The notes: generated by a model not told the origin, from the sequence alone. A stretch of 45,639 bases of DNA from Oscillospiraceae bacterium (GCA_022792945.1 JAAWBZ010000064.1:1-45639), one strand, 5' to 3'. Positions 17,431-27,784 are shown, counted from the first letter of the stretch. Numbers and translations: made by a program.

Positions 17431-19218
17431 ATGGCCACCATTCGGGCCGCGGGGCAGACGAAAATCTATCACCTCCAGAGCTTTCTGGGGCTGAATGAAT
17501 CCCAGGACGGCGACACCCAGCTGCGCATGGGCGAGGCCGCGGAGATGGACAACTGGCGGGTGACGCCGCAGTATCACCTGCGCATCCGGCCGGGGCTGAA
17601 AACCCGGCGGCAGTTTGCGGGGCCGGTGCGGGGGCTATGGTGCGGCGAGCTGGCAGGGCGGAAGCGGCTGGTGTGCGCGGCGGCGGGGAAGCTGTGGGAC
17701 CTCTCCGGTGAGACGGCGGCGCAGATCGGTACGCTGGCGGACACGGCGGCAGCGTTCTTCGGCTTCGGCGGTAGGCTGTACGTGCTCAACGGGCAGGAGT
17801 ACCTGGTCTGGGACGGCAGCGGGCAGGCAAAGCCCGTGGAGGGCTATGTGCCGCTGGTGGTCACGGCTGCCAGCCCCGCCGGCGGCGGGACGCTCCTGGA
17901 GGCTGTGAACCGCCTGACGGACAAGCGGCGGGCGCGGTTCTGCGCCGACGGGACGGCGAAGGAATTCCACCTGCCGGAGCAGGGGCTCCAGGCTGTGGTC
18001 TCGGTACAGGTGGGCGGCGCGGCGGTCACGGGGTACACCGCGGACCTGGCCAAGGGTGTGGTGAAGTTCACCAGCGCGCCGGCCAAAGGGACTGACAATG
18101 TGGAGATCCTCTACCGGGCCGCGGGGAGCCTCCGCTCACAGGTGACGGCCATGCGCTTCGCCGAGACCTACAACGGCGAGACCGACACCCGGGTCTTTCT
18201 CTACGGCGACGGGTCCAACCGGACGCTCTACTCAGGGCTGACCGAGGACGGCGTCCCCACGGCGGAGTATTTCCCGGACCTCAACGAGATCGCAGTGGAC
18301 AGCGGCAATACGCCCATCACCGGGATGATGAAGCAGTTCTCCTACCTGATGATCTTCAAGCCAGACGGAGCCTTCTCCACGCAGTACGCGGCCATGACCT
18401 TGCAGGACGGCACGGTGACGGCGGGGTTTTACGTCTGCCCCGTCAACCGCGAGATCGGCAACGAGGCCCCGGGGCAGGTGCGCTCGGTGTACAACGACCC
18501 CCGGACGCTCTACGCCGGCAACGTCTACGACTGGCAGATGACCACCGCCGGACGGGACGAGCGGCGGGCGGTGCTGATGAGCGAGCGGGTGGCCAGGACG
18601 CTGCACGCGGCGGATCTCTCCAAGGTCTACTGCTTCGACAACGAGCGGGAGCAGGAATACTACATTTTCCTGGGCGACGCGGCGGGTACGGCGCTGGTAC
18701 ACCGCTACCGCTACGGCGGAGGCGACGTGTGGTACCGCTATACGGGGCTTCCGGTGACGGCGGCGGTGCGGGACGGGGAGGATATCTGGTTCGGGCTGGC
18801 AGACGGGCGGCTGTGCGCCTTTTCCGAGGCCTTCAGGTCAGACGACGGGGCGGAAATTCCCTGCGTCTGGAAGAGCGGCGACATGGATTTCGGCGCGGAC
18901 TTCCGGCGGAAGTATTCCAGCCTCCTCTGGGTCAGCCTCAAGCCCGACAGCAGCGCCCGGGTGACGGTGACGGCCCAGACGGACAAGCGCTCGGTCTACA
19001 CGGTCAAGTGGGTGGCCTCCAGCCTGGCGGCGCTGACGGGGGTGGACTTCCGGCATTGGTCGTTCATCACCAACCGCAATCCGCAGGTGGAGCGGGTGAA
19101 GCTGAAGGTGAAGAAATTCGCCTTTTACAAGCTGGTTCTGGCCTGCTGCGAGCGCAGCGCCACCACCACGGTGCTGGGCGTGGACATCCGGGTGCGCTGC
19201 ACCGGATTTGTGAAATAG
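17431..19218 (+). CDS. P22 gp10-like tail hub / DNA stabilisation protein
   Basis: 595 aa, beginning 3 bases after the portal stop. It is rich in beta strand with recurrent short repeats suggestive of a propeller (RLYVLNGQEYLVWDG, NRTLYSGLTEDGVPTAEYFPD). The segment around residue 290 (TGMMKQFSYLMIFKPDGAF) is like the packaged-DNA-stabilisation proteins of P22-type phages, which plug the portal from below. Its presence beside portal and adaptor genes, and the absence of tube or tape-measure genes, support a short-tailed particle. Similarity is judged by eye. Confidence 0.68.
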   Translation: MATIRAAGQTKIYHLQSFLGLNESQDGDTQLRMGEAAEMDNWRVTPQYHLRIRPGLKTRRQFAGPVRGLWCGELAGRKRLVCAAAGKLWDLSGETAAQIGTLADTAAAFFGFGGRLYVLNGQEYLVWDGSGQAKPVEGYVPLVVTAASPAGGGTLLEAVNRLTDKRRARFCADGTAKEFHLPEQGLQAVVSVQVGGAAVTGYTADLAKGVVKFTSAPAKGTDNVEILYRAAGSLRSQVTAMRFAETYNGETDTRVFLYGDGSNRTLYSGLTEDGVPTAEYFPDLNEIAVDSGNTPITGMMKQFSYLMIFKPDGAFSTQYAAMTLQDGTVTAGFYVCPVNREIGNEAPGQVRSVYNDPRTLYAGNVYDWQMTTAGRDERRAVLMSERVARTLHAADLSKVYCFDNEREQEYYIFLGDAAGTALVHRYRYGGGDVWYRYTGLPVTAAVRDGEDIWFGLADGRLCAFSEAFRSDDGAEIPCVWKSGDMDFGADFRRKYSSLLWVSLKPDSSARVTVTAQTDKRSVYTVKWVASSLAALTGVDFRHWSFITNRNPQVERVKLKVKKFAFYKLVLACCERSATTTVLGVDIRVRCTGFVK

Positions 19219-19232
19219 AAGGAGGGGGTTTT

Positions 19233-19652
19233 ATGAGCACGACGGCCCAGTGGGTCTTTGACAAGGCCATTTACCTCATGGACGAGCAGAACGAGATCAA
19301 CGGCCTCACCGAGACCTCCGATACCCAGGAGTACCGGCACCGGACCCTTGGCATTCTCAACGTGCTGCGGCACGAGCTGTATCCCATCAGCGACACCTGC
19401 GCCCCCGGCGCGGCGGGGAAGCGGTCCGTGTGCCCGGAGGTGACGGCGTTCTCCGACGAGCTCGGGCTGGACGATACGGTTGCCCAGGGGGTTTTGCCCT
19501 ATGGGCTGGCGGCACACCTGCTGCTGGGGGAAAACGACGCCATGGCCGGGTACTTCGCCCAGCGGTACGCCGAGCTGTACCGGCTGCACGGCCGGACTCT
19601 GCCCGCCGTCTGGGAGGACATCCCTCGGGCCTACGGCGGGCTGACACGATAG
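19233..19652 (+). CDS. Putative head-tail adaptor protein
   Basis: 139 aa, mostly alpha-helical, with ILNVLRHELYPISDTC near the middle and GVLPYGLAAHLLLGENDAM towards the end. It lies between the hub-like gene and the ejection-like gene. Size, helical content and place fit the adaptor ring under the portal (P22 gp4 or gp6-like connectors). There is no lysozyme motif. The start at 19233 follows AAGGAGGGGG; upstream frame extension overlaps the hub gene and is not used. Confidence 0.6.
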   Translation: MSTTAQWVFDKAIYLMDEQNEINGLTETSDTQEYRHRTLGILNVLRHELYPISDTCAPGAAGKRSVCPEVTAFSDELGLDDTVAQGVLPYGLAAHLLLGENDAMAGYFAQRYAELYRLHGRTLPAVWEDIPRAYGGLTR

Positions 19653-19668
19653 AAAGGAGCAATCGCAT

Positions 19669-21183
19669 ATGGCGGTGATGAAGGCGGTCAACGGCAAGGC
19701 GCCGGCCGGCGCGAAGGTGGGCGACACCATCGTGACCAACGGCGGGTCGTACCGCATCACGGGACAGAACGCCGACGGCAGCTGGAAGTCCACCAAGGTG
19801 GCGGAGGCGGGGCAGACGCCCCCCGCCGCGTCCGGCTCCGGCGGCGGCAAATCCACGTTCAGCGGGTCGGCCGCGGGGGTGACCACCAATACCCTCTCCC
19901 AGACGCAGATCCAGGCGCAGATGAACGCCAATTCCCAGGCGTGGCACCAGACCCAGGACAAGGCGGAGCGGGACCGGCTCCACGCGGAGAACGAGCGTCT
20001 GGCGGCGCAGCTGGGCGGCAGCGTCAGCTACGACGCGTCCACCGGCCGCTGGAGCGGCACCGCTGCCGCGCCCGAGGCGCCCAAGCTGCCGGGGACGACC
20101 GCAAGCAGCGCCCCGGTGACGGACAACCGGGCGTATCTGGAAGAGATGGCGGAGGCGTACCTCAAGGCCCAGAAGGAGGCTCTGAAGCAGGCCTACGAGG
20201 CCAATCAGTCCGACCTACAGGCAGAGCAGGCGCGGCTGGGGGCGGACTATCAGGCGGCGCGGACGCAGACGGCGGCGGACAGCGCCCTATCGCGCCGGCG
20301 CTTTCAGGAGACGGCGGCGGCCTACGGCCTGGGCAGCGGGACCATGGGCCAGGCGGAGCTGGCCTACGCCAGCCAGCTCCAGCAGAACCTGGGAAGCCTC
20401 CAGGCGGCAGAGCAGGCGGCCAACGCCGAGGCCCAGCGCCAGCGGACGCAGCTGGCGCAGCAGTACCGCAGCGCCCTGGTCCAGGCCCAGGAGGAAAACA
20501 ACTACCGGCTGTTTGAAAAGCTGTACAACGAGGCGGTGCGGGTGGACGAGGCGCTGCGGCAGCAGAGCCAGTTCCAGGCAGGCCTTTCCATGCAGCTGTA
20601 CCGCTCACAGCTGGACCAGTACAACGCCGACCGCGCCTACCAGTACAGCCGGGAGCGCGACGCCCGGGAGGACCTGCTGGGGGCGGCGGCCCTGGCGGCC
20701 AAGGGCGGGGATTACGGACTGTACGGGGACTACTACGGCTGGGACGCGTCGCAGGTGGCGCAGCTGAACCGGCTTTGGACGGAGGCCAACACCGTCAAGA
20801 GCGGCGGCGGGAAAAGCAGCGGCGGCGGTAAGAGCGGCGGCGGCGCGGCGGACGCCGGCGGCGGGTCGTATGAAAGCCCCTATGAGGCGCTGTACGGACA
20901 GGGCGTGCGGACCTACGAGGACGCCTATGCGGCGCTTTTGCAGGGGCAGTACAACAGCACCCAGGCGGACAAGCTGGCCAAAAACTTCGTGACGCTGCTG
21001 GCGCAGTGGGACGAGGTGCCCGACAGCAGCGCCCTGGGCGCGGAGGCGCAGCGGATTTTGCAGGGCTTCTTCCGGTATGGCATGACCGGCGCCGAGAAGA
21101 GCCGCGCCATCCGCGAGGCCAAGGCGCGCGGGACCATCACTGAGGCGGAGGCGGCGTATCTGCGCAAGGCCGCGGGCGTATAG
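19669..21183 (+). CDS. Putative ejection / internal virion protein
   Basis: 504 aa. The N-terminal part is low-complexity (Gly/Ser/Thr) with a small repeat-like start (GDTIVTNGGSYRITG). A long Ala/Gln/Glu coiled coil occupies about 140-330, followed by a Gly-Ser-Lys linker and a helical C-terminal part (about 400-504). It lacks enzyme motifs. As the last gene, after the connector genes, it fits an internal protein injected with DNA or a fibre-like tail component. The coiled-coil repeats are visible in the DNA as Ala/Gln-rich codons. Function is inferred from place only. Confidence 0.55.
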   Translation: MAVMKAVNGKAPAGAKVGDTIVTNGGSYRITGQNADGSWKSTKVAEAGQTPPAASGSGGGKSTFSGSAAGVTTNTLSQTQIQAQMNANSQAWHQTQDKAERDRLHAENERLAAQLGGSVSYDASTGRWSGTAAAPEAPKLPGTTASSAPVTDNRAYLEEMAEAYLKAQKEALKQAYEANQSDLQAEQARLGADYQAARTQTAADSALSRRRFQETAAAYGLGSGTMGQAELAYASQLQQNLGSLQAAEQAANAEAQRQRTQLAQQYRSALVQAQEENNYRLFEKLYNEAVRVDEALRQQSQFQAGLSMQLYRSQLDQYNADRAYQYSRERDAREDLLGAAALAAKGGDYGLYGDYYGWDASQVAQLNRLWTEANTVKSGGGKSSGGGKSGGGAADAGGGSYESPYEALYGQGVRTYEDAYAALLQGQYNSTQADKLAKNFVTLLAQWDEVPDSSALGAEAQRILQGFFRYGMTGAEKSRAIREAKARGTITEAEAAYLRKAAGV

Positions 21184-21194
21184 AGCCGACAGGA

Positions 21195-21229
21195 AAGGCA
21201 GGACAAACCAGCGTGGTTTGTCCTGCCTT
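21195..21229. terminator. Strong bidirectional terminator between phage cassette and his operon
   Basis: Perfect 16-bp stem (21195-21210 with 21214-21229) and a 3-base GCG loop. It ends the phage cassette on the plus strand (GTTCAGCTTTT follows) and the minus-strand unit from the other side (TTTCC follows). Confidence 0.9.
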
Positions 21230-21248
21230 GTTCAGCTTTTTGCGCACA

Positions 21249-21431
21249 TCACTCCTTAGGTGTGCGGCGAAAGACCAGCACCAGACCGGCGATGCCCGCC
21301 AGAAGGCCAAACAGGGAGAAGGGCAGGTCGCTGAGGCTGGAGAGCAGCATCCCGTTGATCTCCGGGCTGGCTGCGCACAGCAGGAGGCCGAAGAGAATGA
21401 GCGCAATGCCTTGGAAGGTGCTGTGGGTCAT
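21249..21431 (-). CDS. Small two-helix membrane protein
   Basis: 60 aa, with two hydrophobic segments (ALILFGLLLCA and SLFGLLAGIAGLVLVF) joined by a short polar loop and a basic tail. The start at 21431 is chosen because GGGAGG lies about 8 bases upstream; a GTG 9 bases earlier sits on the ribosome binding site. It follows hisIE by 15 bases and is probably read from the his operon, although its function is unknown and nothing ties it to histidine synthesis. Confidence 0.65.
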   Translation of the reverse strand: MTHSTFQGIALILFGLLLCAASPEINGMLLSSLSDLPFSLFGLLAGIAGLVLVFRRTPKE

Positions 21432-21446
21432 GGAGCTCACCTCCCT

Positions 21447-22097
21447 TCAGCGGGTCATTTTCTCCTGCTTGACCTTGTGGTCGATGACGTGGCGGGAGGC
21501 CAGCTCCTTTTGGACGTCCTCCACGGTGATGCCCTGCTGGACCATCAGGACCAGGGTGTGATAGCAGAGGTCGGCGATCTCATAGATGGTCTCGGCCCGG
21601 TCCTGGGCCTTGGCGGCGATGATGACCTCGGTACACTCCTCGCCCACCTTCTTGAGGATCTTATCCAAGCCCTTTTCAAAGAGATAGGTGGTGTAGGAGC
21701 CTTCGGGCAGGTCGCGCTTGCGGCCCTGGAGCAGCTGGCAGAGGCCCTGGAGGGAGAAGGTGCTTTGCTCCGGGCTGACGTAGAGCAGATTGTGGAAGCA
21801 GCTCTCCGCCCCGGTGTGGCAGGCGGGGCCGTCCTTGTTCACCAGCACCGTCAGGGCGTCCAGGTCGCAGTCCGCGGTGATGGAGACGATATGCTGGACG
21901 TTGCCGGAGGTCTCGCCCTTGCGCCAGAGCGTCTGGCGGGAGCGGCTCCAGAAGCAGGTCCGGCCCTCGCGCATGGAGATCTCCAGGCTCTCGCGGTTCA
22001 TGTAGGCCAGGGTCAGGACCTGCCCGCTGGCAGCGTCGGCGACCACGGCGGGAATCAGGCCCTTTTCGTCAAATTTCAATTTTTCAATCGTTACCAT
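21447..22097 (-). CDS. hisIE: Phosphoribosyl-AMP cyclohydrolase / phosphoribosyl-ATP pyrophosphatase
   Basis: 216 aa bifunctional enzyme for steps 2 and 3 of histidine synthesis. The HisI part (1 to about 110) shows TLAYMNRESLE, WSRSRQTLWRKGETSGN and the metal-binding DCDLDALTVLV. The HisE part (about 120-216) shows VGEECTEVIIAAK and the Glu/Asp-rich helix of pyrophosphatases. It starts at ATG 22097, 12 bases after hisF, with GAGG upstream. It is the last biosynthetic gene of the operon. Confidence 0.94.
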   Translation of the reverse strand: MVTIEKLKFDEKGLIPAVVADAASGQVLTLAYMNRESLEISMREGRTCFWSRSRQTLWRKGETSGNVQHIVSITADCDLDALTVLVNKDGPACHTGAESCFHNLLYVSPEQSTFSLQGLCQLLQGRKRDLPEGSYTTYLFEKGLDKILKKVGEECTEVIIAAKAQDRAETIYEIADLCYHTLVLMVQQGITVEDVQKELASRHVIDHKVKQEKMTR

Positions 22098-22109
22098 TTG
22101 CAAAAAACC

Positions 22110-22868
22110 TCATAATCTGACAGGAATCTGGCGCTGGGCCAGTTGGCGCTTCAAATCGGGGATGGAGACCTCGCCGAAGTGGAAGATGGAGGCGGCGAGT
22201 CCCGCGTCCACCCGGGGCAGCGTCTCGAAAAGCGTGACAAAGTCCGCCGCGCCGCCGGCCCCGCCGGAGGCGATCACCGGGACGCCCACCGCCTCGGAAA
22301 CCGCCCGGAGCATCTCCAGATCGAAGCCGGACTTGACGCCGTCGGTGTCGATGGAGTTGAGGACGATCTCGCCGGCCCCGTGGTCCACGCCATAGCGGAC
22401 CCAGTCCAGCAGCTCCCGGCCCGTGTCCGCCCGTCCGCCCTTGGCGAACACGCGGAACTGTCCACCTACCCGTTTGGCGTCCACCGAGAGGACCACACAC
22501 TGGTCGCCGTATCGTTTGGCGGCGGCTTCGATGAGATCGGGGTCGTCCAGGGCGCCGGAGTTGACGCTGACCTTGTCCGCGCCGCACTTGAGCACCCGGT
22601 CGAAGTCGGCCACCGTGCGGATGCCGCCGCCCACGGTCAGGGGGATGAAGATGGTGGAGGCCACCTCGGTGAGAATATCGGTAAACAGGGCGCGGCCCTC
22701 GCTGGAGGCGGTGATGTCGTAGAACACCAGCTCGTCCGCGCCGCTTTCGGAGTAGCGCCGCGCCAGGGACACCGGGGAATCCACATCCCGCAGGCCCTGG
22801 AAGTTGGCGCCCTTGACCACCCGGCCGTCCCGGACGTCCAGGCAGGGGATGATGCGCTTGGTGATCAT
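22110..22868 (-). CDS. hisF: Imidazole glycerol phosphate synthase, cyclase subunit
   Basis: 252 aa TIM barrel. With HisH it makes imidazole glycerol phosphate and AICAR. The first catalytic Asp is in IIPCLDVRDGRVVKG (D11), the second half-barrel phosphate site is VIASGGAG, and the second catalytic Asp is in INSIDTDGVKSG. The start ATG overlaps the hisA stop (ATGA), after GGAGGTGGAGG; the longer open frame upstream is the shadow of hisA. Confidence 0.96.
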   Translation of the reverse strand: MITKRIIPCLDVRDGRVVKGANFQGLRDVDSPVSLARRYSESGADELVFYDITASSEGRALFTDILTEVASTIFIPLTVGGGIRTVADFDRVLKCGADKVSVNSGALDDPDLIEAAAKRYGDQCVVLSVDAKRVGGQFRVFAKGGRADTGRELLDWVRYGVDHGAGEIVLNSIDTDGVKSGFDLEMLRAVSEAVGVPVIASGGAGGAADFVTLFETLPRVDAGLAASIFHFGEVSIPDLKRQLAQRQIPVRL

Positions 22869-23581
22869 GCCTCCACCTCCTGGATGGCCGCGGCCAGGTC
22901 GATGCCGCCGGTATAGAGGGCCTTCCCCAGGATGGCCCCGTAGAGGCCCAGGTCCTTGAGGGCCCGGATGTCCTCCAGGGTGGAGACGCCGCCGGAGGCC
23001 ACGATGTCCAGCGAGAGGCGGGCGCTCAGGGCGCGGTAGAGCTGGAGATTGGTCCCGCCCAGAACGCCATCTCGGGAAATATCGGTACAGATGATGGTCC
23101 GGACGCCGGCGTCCTCCATTTTTTGACAGAAATCGAAGCATTTCCGGTCCGAAAGCTCCGTCCAGCCGCGGATGGCCACCAGGCCGTCGCGGACGTCAAT
23201 GCCCACGGCGATCCTGTCGCCGTACCTGGCCGCCATGTCCGCCACGAAGCCCGGCTGGGTCACGGCGGCGGTGCCCAGGATGACGCGCATCACGCCGGCG
23301 TCCAGGTAGGCCCGGATCACGTCCTCAGAGCGGATGCCGCCGCCCACCTCCACCTGGAGCCCCGAGCGGGCCGCGACGGTGCGGACGGTCTCCAGATTGG
23401 GGGTCTTACCGGTTTTGGCGCCCTCCAGGTCCACCATGTGGAGGTACCTGGCCCCGGCGGCGCGGAAGCCCTGGGCCACCTGGAGGGGGTCCGGGCTGTA
23501 GACGGTCATTTTCTGATAGTCGCCCTGGTAGAGGCGGACGGCCTGGCCCTCATAGAGGTCGATGGCGGGAAACAGTTCCAT
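22865..23581 (-). CDS. hisA: ProFAR isomerase
   Basis: 238 aa TIM barrel that isomerises ProFAR to PRFAR. FPAIDLYEGQAVRL holds the first catalytic Asp, and the second barrel half shows IICTDISRDG, with the second Asp, and VASGGVST. The start is placed at the Met before ELFPAIDL (23581), with GAGGAGG 7 bases upstream; an earlier in-frame start would add 5 unusual residues. It is 11 bases downstream of hisH. Confidence 0.95.
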   Translation of the reverse strand: MELFPAIDLYEGQAVRLYQGDYQKMTVYSPDPLQVAQGFRAAGARYLHMVDLEGAKTGKTPNLETVRTVAARSGLQVEVGGGIRSEDVIRAYLDAGVMRVILGTAAVTQPGFVADMAARYGDRIAVGIDVRDGLVAIRGWTELSDRKCFDFCQKMEDAGVRTIICTDISRDGVLGGTNLQLYRALSARLSLDIVASGGVSTLEDIRALKDLGLYGAILGKALYTGGIDLAAAIQEVEA

Positions 23582-23592
23582 AGCGCGCCTCC

Positions 23593-24207
23593 TCACAGCT
23601 CGCAGAATGCCCGGAGGATGGAGAGGCCCACGGGGCCGCTCTTTTCCGGGTGAAATTGACAGCCGAACACGTTTCCCAGGCCCACAGCGGCGGTCAGCTC
23701 CGCGCCGTACCCGGTGGTGGCGGTGACGGCGGGGCAGGGATGGGCGTAGTAGCTGTGGACGAAGTAGACGTGGTCCCCCTCCCGGAGGTCCCGGAAAATA
23801 GGGGAGCGGGGGCGGTCCGGGGGAAAATGCAGGGCGTTCCAGCCGATATGGGGCACCTTGAGGCCCGCGGGCAGCGCCGGGGCCATGGGCGACACGTCGC
23901 CGGGGATCAGGCCCAGGCCCCGGTGCTCGCCGTATTCAAAGCTGCGCTCCAGCAGCAGCTGCATCCCCAGGCACACGCCCAGCAGCGGTGTCCCGGCCTG
24001 CGCCGCCTCGATGACCACCCGGTCCAGGCCTGCGGCGCGCAGCTTCTCCGCCGCGTCGGCAAAGGCCCCCACGCCGGGGAGGATCAGATGGTCCGCCCGG
24101 CGCAGCGTGTCTGCGTCGGCGGTGACGGCCGCGTGCGCCCCCAGGTATTGCAGGGAGCTGCGCAGGGAAAAGAGGTTCCCCACGCCGTAGTCCACGATGG
24201 CGATCAT
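23593..24207 (-). CDS. hisH: Imidazole glycerol phosphate synthase, glutaminase subunit
   Basis: 204 aa class I glutamine amidotransferase that feeds ammonia to HisF. The nucleophile Cys is in LLGVCLGMQLL (near residue 80), and the His-Glu pair is in GCQFHPEKSG near residue 190. Its ATG directly follows the hisB stop codon (TAAATG), so translation is likely coupled. Confidence 0.96.
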   Translation of the reverse strand: MIAIVDYGVGNLFSLRSSLQYLGAHAAVTADADTLRRADHLILPGVGAFADAAEKLRAAGLDRVVIEAAQAGTPLLGVCLGMQLLLERSFEYGEHRGLGLIPGDVSPMAPALPAGLKVPHIGWNALHFPPDRPRSPIFRDLREGDHVYFVHSYYAHPCPAVTATTGYGAELTAAVGLGNVFGCQFHPEKSGPVGLSILRAFCEL

Positions 24208-24795
24208 TTACAAAACTCCTTTGGTGGAGGGGATTTCTCCGGCGGCGTCCGGGTCGATGGACACGGCCTGCCGCAGCGTCCGGGCCAGGGCCTTGAAGAC
24301 GCCCTCCGCGATGTGGTGGCTGTTGCGCCCGGCCAGCTGCCGGACGTGGAGAGTGACGGCGGCCTCCCGGACCAGGGCCAGGAGGAATTCCTCCACCAGC
24401 TCGGTGTCAAAGGTCCCGATCTTCTCCGAGGGGAAGCTGAGGTCCGCGCACAGCATGGCCCGGCCCGAGAGGTCCGCGGCGCAGAGGATCAGTGCCTCGT
24501 CCATGGGCAGCGCCGCGTCGGCGTAGCGCCGGATGCCCCGGCGGTCCCCCAGGGCCTCCCGGAGGGCCGCGCCCAGGGCGATGCCGATGTCCTCCACGCT
24601 GTGGTGGTCGTCCACCTCCGTGTCGCCGCGGCAGGTAACGCGCAGGTCGAAGCGGCTGTGCTTGGCAAAGAGGGTGAGCATGTGGTCGAGAAAGCCTACG
24701 CCAGTGTCGATCCGGCTCTCGCCGGTGCCGTCCAGGTCCAGAGTCAGGGTGATATCGGTCTCGCCGGTCTTGCGGCGGCTGGTGCCAATGCGCAT
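24208..24795 (-). CDS. hisB: Imidazoleglycerol-phosphate dehydratase
   Basis: 195 aa, dehydratase only, without the fused histidinol-phosphatase domain found in enterobacteria. Manganese ligands are in GFLDHMLTLFAKHS, DDHHSVEDIGIALG and the matching second repeat (DLSGRAMLCADLSF to the end). AAAGGAGG precedes the start. It lies 12 bases after hisC. Confidence 0.95.
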   Translation of the reverse strand: MRIGTSRRKTGETDITLTLDLDGTGESRIDTGVGFLDHMLTLFAKHSRFDLRVTCRGDTEVDDHHSVEDIGIALGAALREALGDRRGIRRYADAALPMDEALILCAADLSGRAMLCADLSFPSEKIGTFDTELVEEFLLALVREAAVTLHVRQLAGRNSHHIAEGVFKALARTLRQAVSIDPDAAGEIPSTKGVL

Positions 24796-24807
24796 GACGG
24801 CCTCCTT

Positions 24808-25856
24808 TCAGCCCAGGATGGCGCGGACGGCGGCCAGCAGGGCCTCCATTTCATCCGGCGCGCCGATGGTGATGCGGACGTGGTTTTCGATTTTTGGGTC
24901 GGTGAAGTGGCGCACCAGGACGCCGCGATCCTTCAGCCTCCGGTACAGCTCGCCGCCGGGAATTGCGGGGGAGGAGGCCAGGAGGAAGTTGGCCCGGGAA
25001 TCGGTGCAGGTGAAGCCCAGGTCCAGGAGGGCCTGCCGGGTCCTGGCCCGGGTCTCCCGGATGCGGCGGCAGTTCTCGTCGTAGTACGCCTGCTCTGCCA
25101 GGGCGGCAGCGCCGGCCAGCTGGGTCAGGCGGTTGAGGTTGTAGGGGTTGGTGGAAAATTTCAGCCGGTTCAGGTCCGCGATCAGCGCCGCCGGTCCGAT
25201 GGCGAAGCCCAGCCGCGCGCCGGCCAGGGAGCGGGACTTGGAAAAGGTCTGGACCACCAGCAGGTTGTCGTACTGTCTCGTGAGCTCCACGGCGCTCTCC
25301 GCGCCGAAGTCCACATACGCCTCGTCGATGACCATCACATGGTCCGGATTGCTTTGGACGATGCGCTCGATGTCCGAAAGCGGCAGGGCCAGGCCTGTCT
25401 GGGCGTTGGGGTTGGCCAGGACCACGGTCCTGCCGGCGCTGCAGTAGTCCGCCGGGTCGATGGAGAGGTCCGGGCGCAGCGGCGGCGTCTCATAAGCCAC
25501 GCCGTGGAGGGCGGCGTAGACCGGGTAGAAGCCGTAGGTCACCTCGGGGAACATTGCGCCGCCGTCGCAGAAGGCCAGGAAGCAGAAATTGAGGATATCG
25601 TCGGAGCCGTTGGAGAGAAAGACGTGTTCCGGCTCCACACCGTACTGCGCCGCCAGGGCCTGAGTCAGAATCCGGGCGTCCGGGTCGGAATAGAGGTTCA
25701 GTCTGGCGACCTCGGCGGTATTCACCGCCGCCAGGACGCCGGGGGAGGGCGGATAGGGGGATTCGTTGGTGTTCAGCTTGATATACGTCCGGTCCTGGGG
25801 CTGCTCGCCGGGGATGTACTCCTCCAGGCCGTCGAAGCGGCGGCTGAGATAGCGGC

Positions 25857-25860
<4 letters not shown>
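24808..25860 (-). CDS. hisC: Histidinol-phosphate aminotransferase
   Basis: 350 aa fold-type I PLP enzyme. The PLP lysine is K208 in VQTFSKSRSLAGARLGF, with the conserved ANPNAQTG (149-156) and VIDEAYVDF (177-185). The N-terminal IKLNTNESPYPPSP is typical of HisC. It converts imidazole acetol phosphate to histidinol phosphate. Its start overlaps the hisD stop (ATGA). Confidence 0.95.
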
Positions 25861-27133
<1,273 letters not shown>

Positions 27134-27137
<4 letters not shown>

Positions 27138-27784
27138 TTGCCATTCTCCTCCCGCAGCGCCCGCTGCTGGGCCAGACGGCCGCAGAGGGTGCGGATCTCT
27201 TCGGTTTTGAACTGAAAGCTGGTTTGGTTGGCAATCAGCCGCGCGCTCACCGGGGCCACGGTCTCCAGGGGGGCCAGGCCGTTCTCCCGCAGCGTCGCGC
27301 CGGTTTCCACGATGTCCACGATCACGTCCGAGAGGCCCAGGATCGGGGCCAGCTCAATGGAGCCGTTGAGGTGGATGATGTCGATCTCCCGGCTCTGCCC
27401 TGCGTAGTAGTCCCGGGCGATGCGGGAGAACTTGGTGGCCACCCGGAGGGTCCGGTCCGGGTCGTCGCGGAATCCGTCAGGGCCGGCCACAGCCATGCGG
27501 CACCGCCCCAGGCCCAGGTCCAAAAGCTCATAGACCGCCGGGACATACTCCATCAGGATGTCCTTCCCGGCCACGCCCACGTCCGCCGCGCCCCGCTCGA
27601 CGTAGATGGCTACGTCCGAGGGCTTGACCCAGAAGTAGCGGACCGCGGCGTCGGGGGTCTCAAAGACCAGCCGGCGGCTTGCCTCGTGGATGGCGGGGCA
27701 GGCGTAGCCGGCCTTTTCAAAGAGGTCCAGCACCTGCTCGCCCAGCCGGCCCTTGGGCAGGGCCACGTCAATCGTCTGTTTCAA
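27134..27784 (-). CDS. hisG: ATP phosphoribosyltransferase, short form catalytic subunit
   Basis: 216 aa, the short form that lacks the C-terminal regulatory domain and needs HisZ. It catalyses the first, feedback-controlled step. It shows VALPKGRLGEQVLDLF and ADVGVAGKDIL, with the PRPP-binding stretch near DVIVDIVETGATLREN. The start codon is TTG, overlapping the end of hisZ by 17 bases, with GGAG close upstream. Confidence 0.95.

Larger units (their letters stand above)
9075..21183 (+). mobile_element. Phage structural, packaging and lysis cassette (podovirus-like)
   Basis: Thirteen co-directional, tightly spaced and intact genes cover packaging (terminases), head (scaffold-like, capsid, fibre), lysis (XhlA-like, holin, amidase) and portal/short-tail functions. 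No integrase, excisionase, repressor, replication, tail-tube, tape-measure or baseplate gene lies in or beside it, and no attachment-site repeat is apparent. Base composition resembles the flanking host operons. It starts about 220 bases after the rhamnose-type operon and ends at a strong terminator facing the histidine operon. It could be a pared-down prophage or a domesticated particle system; the sequence alone cannot decide. Confidence 0.8.

Noticed and set aside
8851..21250. Attachment-site direct repeats flanking the phage cassette
   Set aside because: By eye no matching repeat of useful length is visible on the two flanks, and no tRNA gene is present; a systematic comparison was not possible.
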